NCBI GenBank assembly: GCA_045597945.1
Contig: JAZLLD010000078.1
Location: 1 to 39,387, forward strand
Length of the DNA stretch: 39,387 nt
Direction: 5' to 3'
From: Colimorpha sp045597945
GTDB taxonomy: Bacteria; Bacteroidota; Bacteroidia; Bacteroidales; P3
Shown: piece after piece, positions 32,638-39,387 of the stretch
Layout of the letters: the number at the start of each line of letters is the position of its first letter
How positions within the stretch are numbered: the stretch's first letter is position 1
Program-made: the position numbers and the translations under genes
The notes under the pieces: model-generated
Databases searched by the model: none
The model's input: only the letters and a program-made list of their open reading frames with translations
Told to the model about the DNA's origin: nothing

Positions 32638-35073
32638 CTATTTTAAATTCACAATTGTAATGCCGTCGCCACCCAATTCCAATCTTTCGGAATGGAAATT
32701 ATGCACATCGCGGTTGCCCTGAAGCCATTCTCTAATCATTTGCTTCAAGATTCCATAGCCCTTACCATGCAGAATGCGCAACTCTTTTTCGCCGAGAAGC
32801 TGGGCATCGTCGATGAAATGGCTCAGGTTGGCCAATGCCTCGTCGGCCCGCTGGCCGCGGAGATCGATAGTGGGGTTGAACGATTTGCGTTTCTCATTGA
32901 TATCGTCGTAGATAGACTGGAACCGACTATTCAATCTGCTGGTCTTGTCAACCGGGATATTCTTCTTTTTAGTACCCTGCAAACGATTGAGTGCGATGGT
33001 CATGCGGATGCTGTTGCTCTCCACGACGGCTTTCTTACCCTTGATTTCTACCACTTGGCCAAAGGTATCCTGGCCGTCGATCTTCACGATGCTGCCAACC
33101 ACGATGTCGGCCACACCATCCTCATCCTGAGTGTGTTGCGGCTGATTGTCGGCAGATGCCACCGCTTGCTTTTTGGCCGCCTTGCGCTCCTCCTCGTGCT
33201 TTTCCTGTGCCTGGGCAATGCGCTCGCCCTCCTCCTTCATGCGCTGGCGGGCCTGCATGGTGCGCTCACGCTCGGCCTGGGCCTGCTTGATGTCGCTAAT
33301 TGTCTGTTCCACAGTGCGGTTAGCATCTGCAATAATCTGCTGTGCTTCTTTGCGTGCGGCACTCAGAATCTCATAGCGCTTGCCCTCCAGTTTGTCGGTC
33401 AGCTGCTGATATTTCGACGTGACCTCGGAGAGGAAATTGTCTGCCACTTCAAGTTCAGTGCGCTGGCGCTCAATCTCTTGCTTATCAAGTTCGATTTGCT
33501 GCAACTGGTGTTCGAAATTAAGCATCTCGCCGCCCACCTTCTCGCCAGCGGCTTTGAGAATGGCCTCTGGGAAACCGATATTCTGAGCGATTTCAAAGGC
33601 AAAAGAGCTGCCCGGATGGCCAATGGACAGACGATATAACGGTTTCATATTCTCGGTATCGAAAAGCATGGCGCCATTCACAATGCCGGGATTGCGGTCG
33701 GCCAAAAGTTTGAGATCGGCAAAATGAGTGGTCACCACACCGAAGGCATGGCGTCGGTAGAGTTCTTCCAGCAAAGCCTCGGCAATGGCACAGCCCGAGC
33801 GCGGCTCGGTGCCACCGCCCAGCTCATCCAGAAGGAAGAGTGTGTTGGCATCGGCCGTCTCCAGCAACTGCTTCATATTCTGGAGGTGAGAAGTATAGGT
33901 GCTCAAATCGTTGTCGATAGACTGCTGGTCGCCAATATCTATGAAGATGCTGTCGAAGATGCCGAACTCCGAGGTCTCACGGCAGGGCACCAGCATACCG
34001 CACTGCAGCATATACTGGATGAGGCCGACAGCCTTGAGGCACACCGACTTACCGCCGGCATTCGGCCCGGAGACAATCAGTATGTGCGAGTCCTCGTCAA
34101 GTTCAATATTGAAAGGCACCACCTCGCCTTTATGGTTGAGATAAAGCAAGGGGTGGCGGGCATCTAACCAATTGATTTTCGTGATGCTGTCCACAATAGG
34201 TCTGCCGGCATGAATGGTAATGGCGAAGCGGGCTTTGGCGCGGATGAAATCAATGCGAGCCAAAAGCCAATAGGCATTGACCAAAGAGTCGAAATGCGGG
34301 CGGATCATGTCGGTAAACCGAGCCAGGATGCGCTGAATCTCATGCCGTTCGGCGAACTCCAGCTCGCGGAGATCGTTGTTCAACTCCACCACCTCAGAAG
34401 GCTCGAGATAGGCAGTCTGGCGGGTGGCCGACTCATCGTGGATCAATCCCTTGATTTTGCGGCGGTGGGTGTCCAGCATAGGTATGACCATGCGGCCGTT
34501 GCGGATAGTGGCTTCGGCATTCTCGGGAGCCCAGCCCTCGTGTTTGGCCCGGGCCAACTGCTTGCTAATCTGCACATCCACATCGGTTTTCTTCTTATTT
34601 ATCAGATGGCGGATTTCGCGCAAATCTTCTGAGGCGTTGTCGTAAATCTCGCCCTTGTCGTCAATAATCTTGCTCAGCGCCTTGCTGATATTGGGGTCGA
34701 GATCCACATGGGTAGATAATTCATGAAGATACGGATATTTGGCAGCGTCGTCATGCTGAAAGAAGCGCAGACACTCGGTGATGGTCCGCAGCGAGCATTT
34801 AAAATCGAAAAGTGCTTGCAGTTCAATCACTGAGCCAACAATCTTCAGTCTAATCAGTTCATCGGTCAGGTCGATAAAGTCCTGCGACGGGAAGCTGTTC
34901 TCCAGCATCAATATTTGGCGGAACTCCTCAGTCTGCTGCAATTCTCGCACCACGCGGTCGTAATTGCTGGAGAAAGCCATCTCCTGAGTCATACGCACAG
35001 CCAGGCTGTTGGTGCACTCCTGTGCCACCAACTCACGTATCTTAGTGAAACCCAGTTTATCTTCTAGTGTCAT
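32638..35073 (-). CDS. mutS2: Endonuclease MutS2
   Basis: 811 residues from the ATG at 35073 (a second ATG two codons earlier is possible). Homologue of mismatch-repair MutS without the mismatch-binding domain; it suppresses homologous recombination or acts on collided ribosomes, depending on species. Core (about 130-310) followed by the ABC-type ATPase: Walker A VSGPNAGGKS, Walker B LFLLDELGGGTEP and VTTHFADLK. A long coiled coil (about 515-640; EIERQRTELEVADNFLSEV, AQAERERTMQARQRMKEEGE) precedes the C-terminal Smr nuclease domain with DLRGQRADEA and LRILHGKGYGILK. All key elements present. Last gene of the ribF operon, about 14 nt after the amidase gene. Confidence 0.97.
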   Translation of the reverse strand: MTLEDKLGFTKIRELVAQECTNSLAVRMTQEMAFSSNYDRVVRELQQTEEFRQILMLENSFPSQDFIDLTDELIRLKIVGSVIELQALFDFKCSLRTITECLRFFQHDDAAKYPYLHELSTHVDLDPNISKALSKIIDDKGEIYDNASEDLREIRHLINKKKTDVDVQISKQLARAKHEGWAPENAEATIRNGRMVIPMLDTHRRKIKGLIHDESATRQTAYLEPSEVVELNNDLRELEFAERHEIQRILARFTDMIRPHFDSLVNAYWLLARIDFIRAKARFAITIHAGRPIVDSITKINWLDARHPLLYLNHKGEVVPFNIELDEDSHILIVSGPNAGGKSVCLKAVGLIQYMLQCGMLVPCRETSEFGIFDSIFIDIGDQQSIDNDLSTYTSHLQNMKQLLETADANTLFLLDELGGGTEPRSGCAIAEALLEELYRRHAFGVVTTHFADLKLLADRNPGIVNGAMLFDTENMKPLYRLSIGHPGSSFAFEIAQNIGFPEAILKAAGEKVGGEMLNFEHQLQQIELDKQEIERQRTELEVADNFLSEVTSKYQQLTDKLEGKRYEILSAARKEAQQIIADANRTVEQTISDIKQAQAERERTMQARQRMKEEGERIAQAQEKHEEERKAAKKQAVASADNQPQHTQDEDGVADIVVGSIVKIDGQDTFGQVVEIKGKKAVVESNSIRMTIALNRLQGTKKKNIPVDKTSRLNSRFQSIYDDINEKRKSFNPTIDLRGQRADEALANLSHFIDDAQLLGEKELRILHGKGYGILKQMIREWLQGNRDVHNFHSERLELGGDGITIVNLK

Positions 35074-35087
35074 TATCAAATGTCGGT

Positions 35088-35879
35088 TTAGTCAAAATCT
35101 AAATAAAAAGGCCACCGTTGGCGGAAACCCTCCAACTGGCCGTGGTTCAATGTGGCCAAGGCAACCTCCTCGGTGCCAGGCTTGCACGAGCTCATCACCA
35201 TTCCTTTATAATCAATTACGGCACAATGGCCGGCATAAGGTATGCCCACGCCATCAATTCCTACCCGGTTGACTCCGGCCACGTATGCCAGATTCTCTAT
35301 AGCCCTGGCTTTGAGCAGTGTATCCCATGCCTCGGCTCGCGATGCAGGCCAATTGGCACAGAACACCAACAGGTCGTAGTCCGGCGGATTGCCATTGCGC
35401 AGCCACTTGGGAAAGCGCAAGTCGTAGCAGACCGCGGGCTTGATGCGCCAGCCTCGCCATTCAAAAATCGGCCTCTCAGTGCCGCGCTCAAGCTGGCTGG
35501 CCTCAGAACTGACGCGGAAAGTGTGTCCTTTGTCGTAATGGCCATAGTTACCGTCGGGGCGCACCCAGTGCAACCTATTGTAAACCACCTCAGCTCCACT
35601 GGTGTTCTTATCCTTCACAGTCCATGTGCCAACAAACAGGGCATCGTATTTCTGAGCCATCCGCAGGGCAAAACGGTAGGTCTCGCCCTCGGGATTCTCG
35701 GCCATAGCGGCCATATTGTCAGAAAACCCCGTGGTGAAAGTTTCCGGCACAATGAGCACATCCACAGCCCCTTCCACTTTGGCGAAAGCCGCCTCCACCC
35801 GGCGGAAATTCTCCTGTGGGTCTTCCCATGCTATATCCTGCTGGTAGAAAGCCAGTGTCAATTCATTCTTTCTCATCAT
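35088..35879 (-). CDS. Nitrilase-superfamily amidase (omega-amidase/YafV-like)
   Basis: 263 residues. Catalytic triad of the nitrilase superfamily: Glu46 (VPETFTTGF), Lys117 (HYDKGHTF), Cys151 (PAVCYDLRFP), plus the second glutamate region ARAIENLAYVAGVNRVG. Sequence and length fit the omega-amidase (YafV/NIT2-like) branch, which hydrolyses 2-oxoglutaramate or 2-oxosuccinamate to 2-oxoacid and ammonia. Substrate assignment is by family resemblance. Two ATGs occur in tandem at the start (35879, 35876). The first directly abuts the stop of the upstream LRR gene, so translation is likely coupled. Confidence 0.93.
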   Translation of the reverse strand: MMRKNELTLAFYQQDIAWEDPQENFRRVEAAFAKVEGAVDVLIVPETFTTGFSDNMAAMAENPEGETYRFALRMAQKYDALFVGTWTVKDKNTSGAEVVYNRLHWVRPDGNYGHYDKGHTFRVSSEASQLERGTERPIFEWRGWRIKPAVCYDLRFPKWLRNGNPPDYDLLVFCANWPASRAEAWDTLLKARAIENLAYVAGVNRVGIDGVGIPYAGHCAVIDYKGMVMSSCKPGTEEVALATLNHGQLEGFRQRWPFYLDFD

Positions 35880-36386
35880 CTAATCGGTACAATTACAAGC
35901 ATAGTCCCATTTCTTTTTCGTTGTCGGCAATATGGCCTCGATAGCCTTCTGGTCATCCAGCATCAAAGGGCAGTCGCGCAAGTCCAACAGCTGCAGCTGG
36001 CCGTCGAGCTTTGCAAAACTGCCGGGCACCGCATTCACATAAGTCGACCACAGCACCAGCTCACTCAGCTCTGGCATCTCGGCCATGGCCGGCGGCAGCT
36101 CCATCAAGGGGTTGCGACTCAGCTCCAGGCGTTGTAGATTGGTCAGCAGGGCAATGCTGTCGTCGAGGTATGCAATCTTATTGCCACGCAAGTCTAGCTC
36201 GCGCAAATTTTTCATCTGATACACCAGCGAGGGCACACGTTTCAGTCGTTTGCCATGTAGCTGCAGCACAAACACATCGTCCACACAAGCCACTTCGTCC
36301 AGCGACTTATACACCCTGCCCTCCTGCGCCGGCACATTCGCCACCAGCAGCACCAAGCAAAACACAATCAACGCCACCCTCTTCAT
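35880..36386 (-). CDS. Short secreted leucine-rich-repeat protein
   Basis: 168 residues. Signal peptide MKRVALIVFCLVLLVANVPAQ, so periplasmic or surface-exposed. About residues 38-140 hold four or five typical LRRs (VFVLQLHGKRLKRVPSLVYQM, LRELDLRGNKIAYLDDSIALL, LQRLELSRNPLMELPPAMAEM, LSELVLWSTYVNAVPGSFAKL, LQLLDLRDCPL), a different class from the BspA repeats. The C-terminus has a CNC pair. No sorting domain. It is wedged between cytoplasmic enzymes: 1 nt after ribF and touching the amidase gene. Function unknown. Confidence 0.9.
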   Translation of the reverse strand: MKRVALIVFCLVLLVANVPAQEGRVYKSLDEVACVDDVFVLQLHGKRLKRVPSLVYQMKNLRELDLRGNKIAYLDDSIALLTNLQRLELSRNPLMELPPAMAEMPELSELVLWSTYVNAVPGSFAKLDGQLQLLDLRDCPLMLDDQKAIEAILPTTKKKWDYACNCTD

Positions 36387-36387
36387 C

Positions 36388-37332
36388 TCACTCCTCTCCC
36401 CTATTCAGCACCGCAATGGCGGCCTCTCGGTCGGCCTTCAACTGAGCAACCAGCTGGTCGGCATCCTGGAAACGGCTCACCTCGCGCAGCCTGTCAACAA
36501 ATTCCACGCACAGCGTCTGCCCATACAAATCGGCCTCATAATCAAAAATATTCACCTCAAACACAGGCCTTTCCAATCCAAAAGTCGGCTGTCCGCCCAT
36601 ATTGGCCATGCCCATCATTGGTTGCTCCATGCCCTGGCAGAAAACCCTGACGGCATATACGCCTTCTTTAGGCAGAATTTTCACAGCATCGTCCAAGCAC
36701 ACATTGGCTGTGGGGAAGCCCAGTTTGCGTCCCACCTGCCTGCCCTTTTCCACCCGGCCACAGAGCCGGTAGCCATGCCGCATCATCTGGAAGGCCAGGC
36801 GCACATCGCCTTCTATCAATGCCTTGCGAATCTGGGTGGAACTCACCTCCACATCGCCCAGCCGCACTGCGCTGTCATGCAGCACCCTCACACCCATCTC
36901 TTCCGCCATCACGGGCAGCCGGTCAAAATCATAATGGGCCTTGCTGCCGAACACATTGTCATAGCCCAGCACCAGAGCCTTGACTCGCAACTTGGCCAAC
37001 AGCACTTGTTCAAAGAAGTCGCAGGCCGACAGCGCCGCCATCTCTGGCGTAAAATGCACTTCCACCACATCGTTGATGCCATATTGCCGGAGCAAGGCAT
37101 AGCGTTCTTCGTTGGTAGTGATGCGGTAGAACTTGTCGCCACCTTTGCCCAAAACTTGCCGTGGATGGAGGTCGAAAGTGACCACCACCGGGGTAAGCCC
37201 AGTGCGTTCGGCCACGGCCTTCAGCATCTGCAAAATATGCTGATGACCCACATGCACACCGTCAAACATGCCGACTGTGATAGCCGTGTCCTGGCTTAAA
37301 GAACTAATATTATTTAATTTATATATATTCAT
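36388..37332 (-). CDS. ribF: Bifunctional riboflavin kinase/FAD synthetase
   Basis: 314 residues. Makes FMN from riboflavin and ATP, then FAD. N-terminal adenylyltransferase with GMFDGVHVGHQHIL (HxGH-type nucleotide motif), VVTFDLHPRQVL and VSSTQIRKALIEGDV; C-terminal flavokinase (about 185-305) with GRVEKGRQVGRKLGFPTANV, GVYAVRV and FEVNIFDYEADLYGQTLCVEFVDRLREVSRF. Complete. First gene of the operon ribF, LRR protein, amidase, mutS2, with a textbook promoter at 37351-37381. Confidence 0.97.
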   Translation of the reverse strand: MNIYKLNNISSLSQDTAITVGMFDGVHVGHQHILQMLKAVAERTGLTPVVVTFDLHPRQVLGKGGDKFYRITTNEERYALLRQYGINDVVEVHFTPEMAALSACDFFEQVLLAKLRVKALVLGYDNVFGSKAHYDFDRLPVMAEEMGVRVLHDSAVRLGDVEVSSTQIRKALIEGDVRLAFQMMRHGYRLCGRVEKGRQVGRKLGFPTANVCLDDAVKILPKEGVYAVRVFCQGMEQPMMGMANMGGQPTFGLERPVFEVNIFDYEADLYGQTLCVEFVDRLREVSRFQDADQLVAQLKADREAAIAVLNRGEE

Positions 37333-37350
37333 CTAGCAAATTAAGAATTG

Positions 37351-37381
37351 CAAAGGTACGATTTTTGAGCCACATAGCAAA
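37351..37381 (-). promoter_or_regulatory. Promoter of ribF operon
   Basis: On the minus strand TTTG (37378-37381), exactly 19 nt, then TACCTTTG (37351-37358) followed by C. A near-perfect Bacteroidota primary promoter, 18 nt before the start codon. Confidence 0.88.
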
Positions 37382-37457
37382 AAAAACTTGCCAAACGAAC
37401 AATTTTTAAGTATTGCCGACCGCATCGGAGGTCGCCCTAGGGCACAGCCGCGCGTAA

Positions 37458-38001
37458 TCATGCAGGGTGAAGCAGACTTTCACCTCTGGTGCCATACAGT
37501 TGAGTCAGTCGGTAACTTTGGTCCAGCACTTTAAGAAAAACAGCAGGTGCTCCTCCCCCCCTGATTTCCGAGACGCGGAAGAACCCCACAAAGCCATAAT
37601 TCTGCACTTCCGGGCTCAAAATCTCGCCATGCTCATTCAAAACAGGTGCGGAAATCATCACAGTCCTAACCCCGCAAAAATAGCACGAATCGCCCAACAC
37701 ACACATATCTCTCAACTCATAGCGGTCAAAGCCTTCTTCCTGCTCAAAGCCTAGGCGCACCACCAACTCTTGCGATTCCTCATTATCCTAGCTCACCAAT
37801 GCGAAATGATGGCCGCTACGGATCGGCATCCTCCACGTGATGCACCACTACAGAACTTCCGTCATAGTTGCGCGCTATCACATTGTAACCCAAGCAAGAG
37901 GGAATGTGCGACACCCCGCTGGCAAACACACGATAACCTATCTGTGCAGAAGCCGGCAGAGCCAATTGCAAAACAAATAAATACATTAATAGTTTTTTCA
38001 T
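37458..38001 (-). pseudogene. Decayed gene for a secreted protein
   Basis: The ATG at 38001 starts a good signal peptide (MKKLLMYLFVLQLALPASAQ). The frame runs through IARNYDGSSVVVHHVEDADP and stops at 37816. Shifting one frame around there gives IRSGHHFALVS, then a TAG, then in the same frame DNEESQELVVRLGFEQEEGFDRYELRD, CYFCGVRTVMIS and VQNYGFVGFFRVSEIRGG down to a stop at 37458. Together they read as the N-terminal part of one secreted protein damaged by at least one frameshift and one nonsense change, with its C-terminus lost. The NYDGSSVVVHH...YFCG...GFVGFF pattern resembles a Bacteroidales surface-protein type I know only by appearance. Confidence 0.7.
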
Positions 38002-38170
38002 TATACCAATTTTATAATCAAACAATTAATGTTCTTTAAAAAAAAATCCGACTGCAAAGATACAAAAAAAAACAATATACAAATGTTTTTTGAGAAAAAA
38101 CCACGAACTGCCCCCTAAAACATAAAACTGATATCCACGACAGAATTTCTTCGCCCTATAGGGCAATGCC

Positions 38171-38203
38171 AGAGCGAAGGAAGAGCGAAGGAAGAGCGAA
38201 AGA
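38171..38203. repeat. 11-bp tandem repeat, three units
   Basis: AGAGCGAAGGA (38171-38181), AGAGCGAAGGA (38182-38192), AGAGCGAAAGA (38193-38203): contiguous units with one mismatch in the third. It lies about 108 bp from array copy C. Confidence 0.88.
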
Positions 38204-38310
38204 ACACAGAAATACACCCTGCACAAATCAACCGCCAGCCAAAGATAAAAATAAGCCACCAAACCACCCCGCAACCAAGCCTCACAGCACAGTAGACCCG
38301 CCCTAAGCCC

Positions 38311-38404
38311 GTTCCTTATCCTATATTTATACCTTATTTATACTATATTTATCCTATATATAATAGAATATCTAAGGTATAACTATAGTATAACTAAGGT
38401 AAAT
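38311..38404 (-). repeat. 11-bp-unit inverted-repeat array, copy C (inverted orientation)
   Basis: Plus-strand units GTTCCTTATCC, TATATTTATAC, CTTATTTATAC, TATATTTATCC (38311-38354), centre TATATA (38355-38360), then TAATAGAATAT, CTAAGGTATAA, CTATAGTATAA, CTAAGGTAAAT (38361-38404). Read on the minus strand it matches copy B nearly base for base through the centre and right arm; only the other arm has diverged. Two more 11-mers follow in the flank, GCGAAGCTTGG and GCGAAGGCTGC (38408-38429). Confidence 0.92.
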
Positions 38405-38425
38405 CTAGCGAAGCTTGGGCGAAGG

Positions 38426-38454
38426 CTGCGATGCCGAAGGCTACGGCATCGCAG
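38426..38454. promoter_or_regulatory. Perfect 11-bp hairpin upstream of promoter
   Basis: CTGCGATGCCG (38426-38436) / CGGCATCGCAG (38444-38454), 7-nt loop, followed by an A-run. It ends 7 nt before the -33 box of the last gene. The A-run rules out a plus-strand terminator, so it may be an operator or part of the repeat element's edge. Confidence 0.55.
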
Positions 38455-38461
38455 AAAAAAA

Positions 38462-38493
38462 TTTGTACATACAAAGAAAAAATAGTATATTTG
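38462..38493 (+). promoter_or_regulatory. Promoter of last gene
   Basis: TTTG at 38462-38465, 20-nt spacer, TATATTTG at 38486-38493 followed by C. Start codon about 76 nt downstream. Confidence 0.75.
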
Positions 38494-38569
38494 CAAAGCA
38501 AATAAGCCTGAGACAACAGCCGCAATAAATTAAAAAACATTATTTTACACAACAACTAACACAATCGCC

Positions 38570-39387
38570 ATGAAGAAAATTGTAACCATATTATTATTGT
38601 TCGTATCTTTCCATTTTGCGTTTTCGCAAGACACACTGCACCGTTCGAGTCGATACCTTTACATGGACGAAGACTCTGTGGGGCGCTGGCGATGGTCAGG
38701 CCATGAGCACACTGCACAACAGCTATGGCCTTGGTTCCGTGGAAACGAATACTCTGTCGACACGCCTACAGTCATTTATGGAGTGGCCGTGACGACGACA
38801 GCCCCCTTACCCAAAGACATTGCGATATGGGGTATGTTGGTGGAAAAAGACAAGGATAGCGCTGACTCCTACCATGTTGTTGATTCTTCGGCCAAGAGCC
38901 TTTACCGCGAGCCAGACAAGTACTACGCATATCCGCTCAACGACAGCTGCAGTAGCAGTGCACCGATAACTTACGATTACCGCCCGGTATATGAATTTTT
39001 CTACCCCACCCCTCACCTGTACCTCAAAGCTGACACCTTTTACGTCGGATGCAAAGCATTCAACAAAGATTGCGGCGATAACATGAGCTTTGACTATCCT
39101 CTTGTTATAGGACACGAATATTCCATTCTGTCAAACTGTTGGGATGCCCCAGACCACTACTGCATACATTTTAATTGGTATAATGATAGTTGGTATCGCA
39201 ATCTTAGTACTATAGCTTACTATCCAATCCTGGTGCCACCGGACACCACACAGCACGGCGCTACCTGCGACGCCGACCTGGCATGCGATGCCGAAGTTGA
39301 GGGCTTCCGCCTGTACAACTACTACCAGCATCAGCCCATCTTCCAATGGCGGACCGAACCCGGGCAGTCCTACCAGCTGGGCTACGC
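38570..39387 (+). CDS. Secreted protein, C-terminus outside window (partial)
   Basis: Translated by hand from the ATG at 38570 and open to the last base (272 codons). Signal peptide MKKIVTILLLFVSFHFAFSQ. The mature part is tyrosine- and tryptophan-rich with beta-type segments (TVIYGVAVTTTAPLP, IAIWGMLVEKD, HLYLKADTFYVGCKAFN, STIAYYPILVPPDTT) and about eight cysteines. No enzymatic motif was seen. It resembles Bacteroidales secreted proteins with N-terminal beta-sandwich domains, which often end in a T9SS sorting domain; that end is not visible. Function unknown. Confidence 0.8.
   Translation, partial: MKKIVTILLLFVSFHFAFSQDTLHRSSRYLYMDEDSVGRWRWSGHEHTAQQLWPWFRGNEYSVDTPTVIYGVAVTTTAPLPKDIAIWGMLVEKDKDSADSYHVVDSSAKSLYREPDKYYAYPLNDSCSSSAPITYDYRPVYEFFYPTPHLYLKADTFYVGCKAFNKDCGDNMSFDYPLVIGHEYSILSNCWDAPDHYCIHFNWYNDSWYRNLSTIAYYPILVPPDTTQHGATCDADLACDAEVEGFRLYNYYQHQPIFQWRTEPGQSYQLGY

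Larger units (their letters stand above)
38002..38569. other. Repeat-rich intergenic region
   Basis: Nearly 570 nt between the pseudogene (minus) and the last gene (plus). It holds an 11-bp tandem repeat (38171-38203), array copy C (38311-38404), a perfect hairpin (38426-38454) and a promoter (38462-38493). An 82-codon minus frame (38026-38274) crosses the tandem repeat and looks spurious. Confidence 0.65.

Overview
The window reads as a chromosomal segment of a member of Bacteroidales (Bacteroidota). The evidence is a short (286-residue) primary sigma factor RpoD, repeated promoter cores of the Bacteroidota type (TTTG, about 19 nt, TAnnTTTG, usually followed by C), almost no Shine-Dalgarno sequences, many lipoproteins and Sec-secreted proteins starting MKK, BspA-like leucine-rich-repeat proteins, and a C-terminal domain that looks like a type IX secretion (T9SS) sorting signal. 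I cannot assign a genus. No tRNA, rRNA, integrase, transposase, CRISPR array or prophage gene was recognised; most of the window is core housekeeping DNA.

Layout. 1-1691 (-): a large secreted protein cut by the window edge. 2156-2956 (+): a secreted TPR protein. 2992-4906 (-): an operon of a NimA-like flavoprotein, a YiiX-type papain-fold lipoprotein and a hexapeptide acetyltransferase. 5086-5511 (+): a small lipoprotein. 5559-6572 (-): a DEDDh exonuclease and a single-HKD phospholipase-D-type protein, 3 nt apart. 6874-8346 (+): a DUF1846 protein. 8438-16480 (-): a compact six-gene run, guaB, two parvulin-type periplasmic foldases, a MoxR ATPase, an unknown Cys-rich secreted protein, and panB. 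17179-21084 (+): a TlpA-like thioredoxin lipoprotein and two tandem secreted C1 (papain/bleomycin-hydrolase clan) peptidases. 21220-23253 (+): a tiny lipoprotein, exonuclease III and a universal stress protein. 23428-24917 (-): rpoD and rsmG. 25249-28463 (-): two BspA-like LRR proteins. 28836-28982: a GC-rich, strongly foldable segment, probably a non-coding RNA. 29098-31397 (+): ffh and folD. 32001-32480 (-): a lipoprotein. 32638-37332 (-): operon ribF, LRR protein, nitrilase-family amidase, mutS2. 37458-38001 (-): a decayed secreted-protein gene. 38570-39387 (+): a secreted protein running off the end.

The most unusual feature is not a gene. Three intergenic places (16724-16817, 31742-31840, 38311-38404) carry an AT-rich inverted-repeat array built from 11-bp units (one strand TTATACTATAT, the other GnATAAATATA), ending in a shared GGATAAGGAACGG edge. 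Two copies also share sequence beyond the array on both sides, so this is a dispersed element about 130-150 bp long, present in both orientations. Two further unrelated intergenic tandem repeats (1763-1795 and 38171-38203) also have an exact 11-bp period. I know of no named family with this architecture, so it is the best candidate here for something undescribed; the structured RNA segment in front of ffh is the second.

Functionally, the window combines purine, pantothenate, folate and flavin synthesis (guaB, panB, folD, ribF), envelope biogenesis (ffh, two parvulins, thioredoxin lipoprotein), nucleic-acid maintenance (xth, mutS2, DEDDh exonuclease, HKD protein, rsmG) and a set of secreted proteases and surface proteins typical of a protein-degrading gut or oral Bacteroidales.
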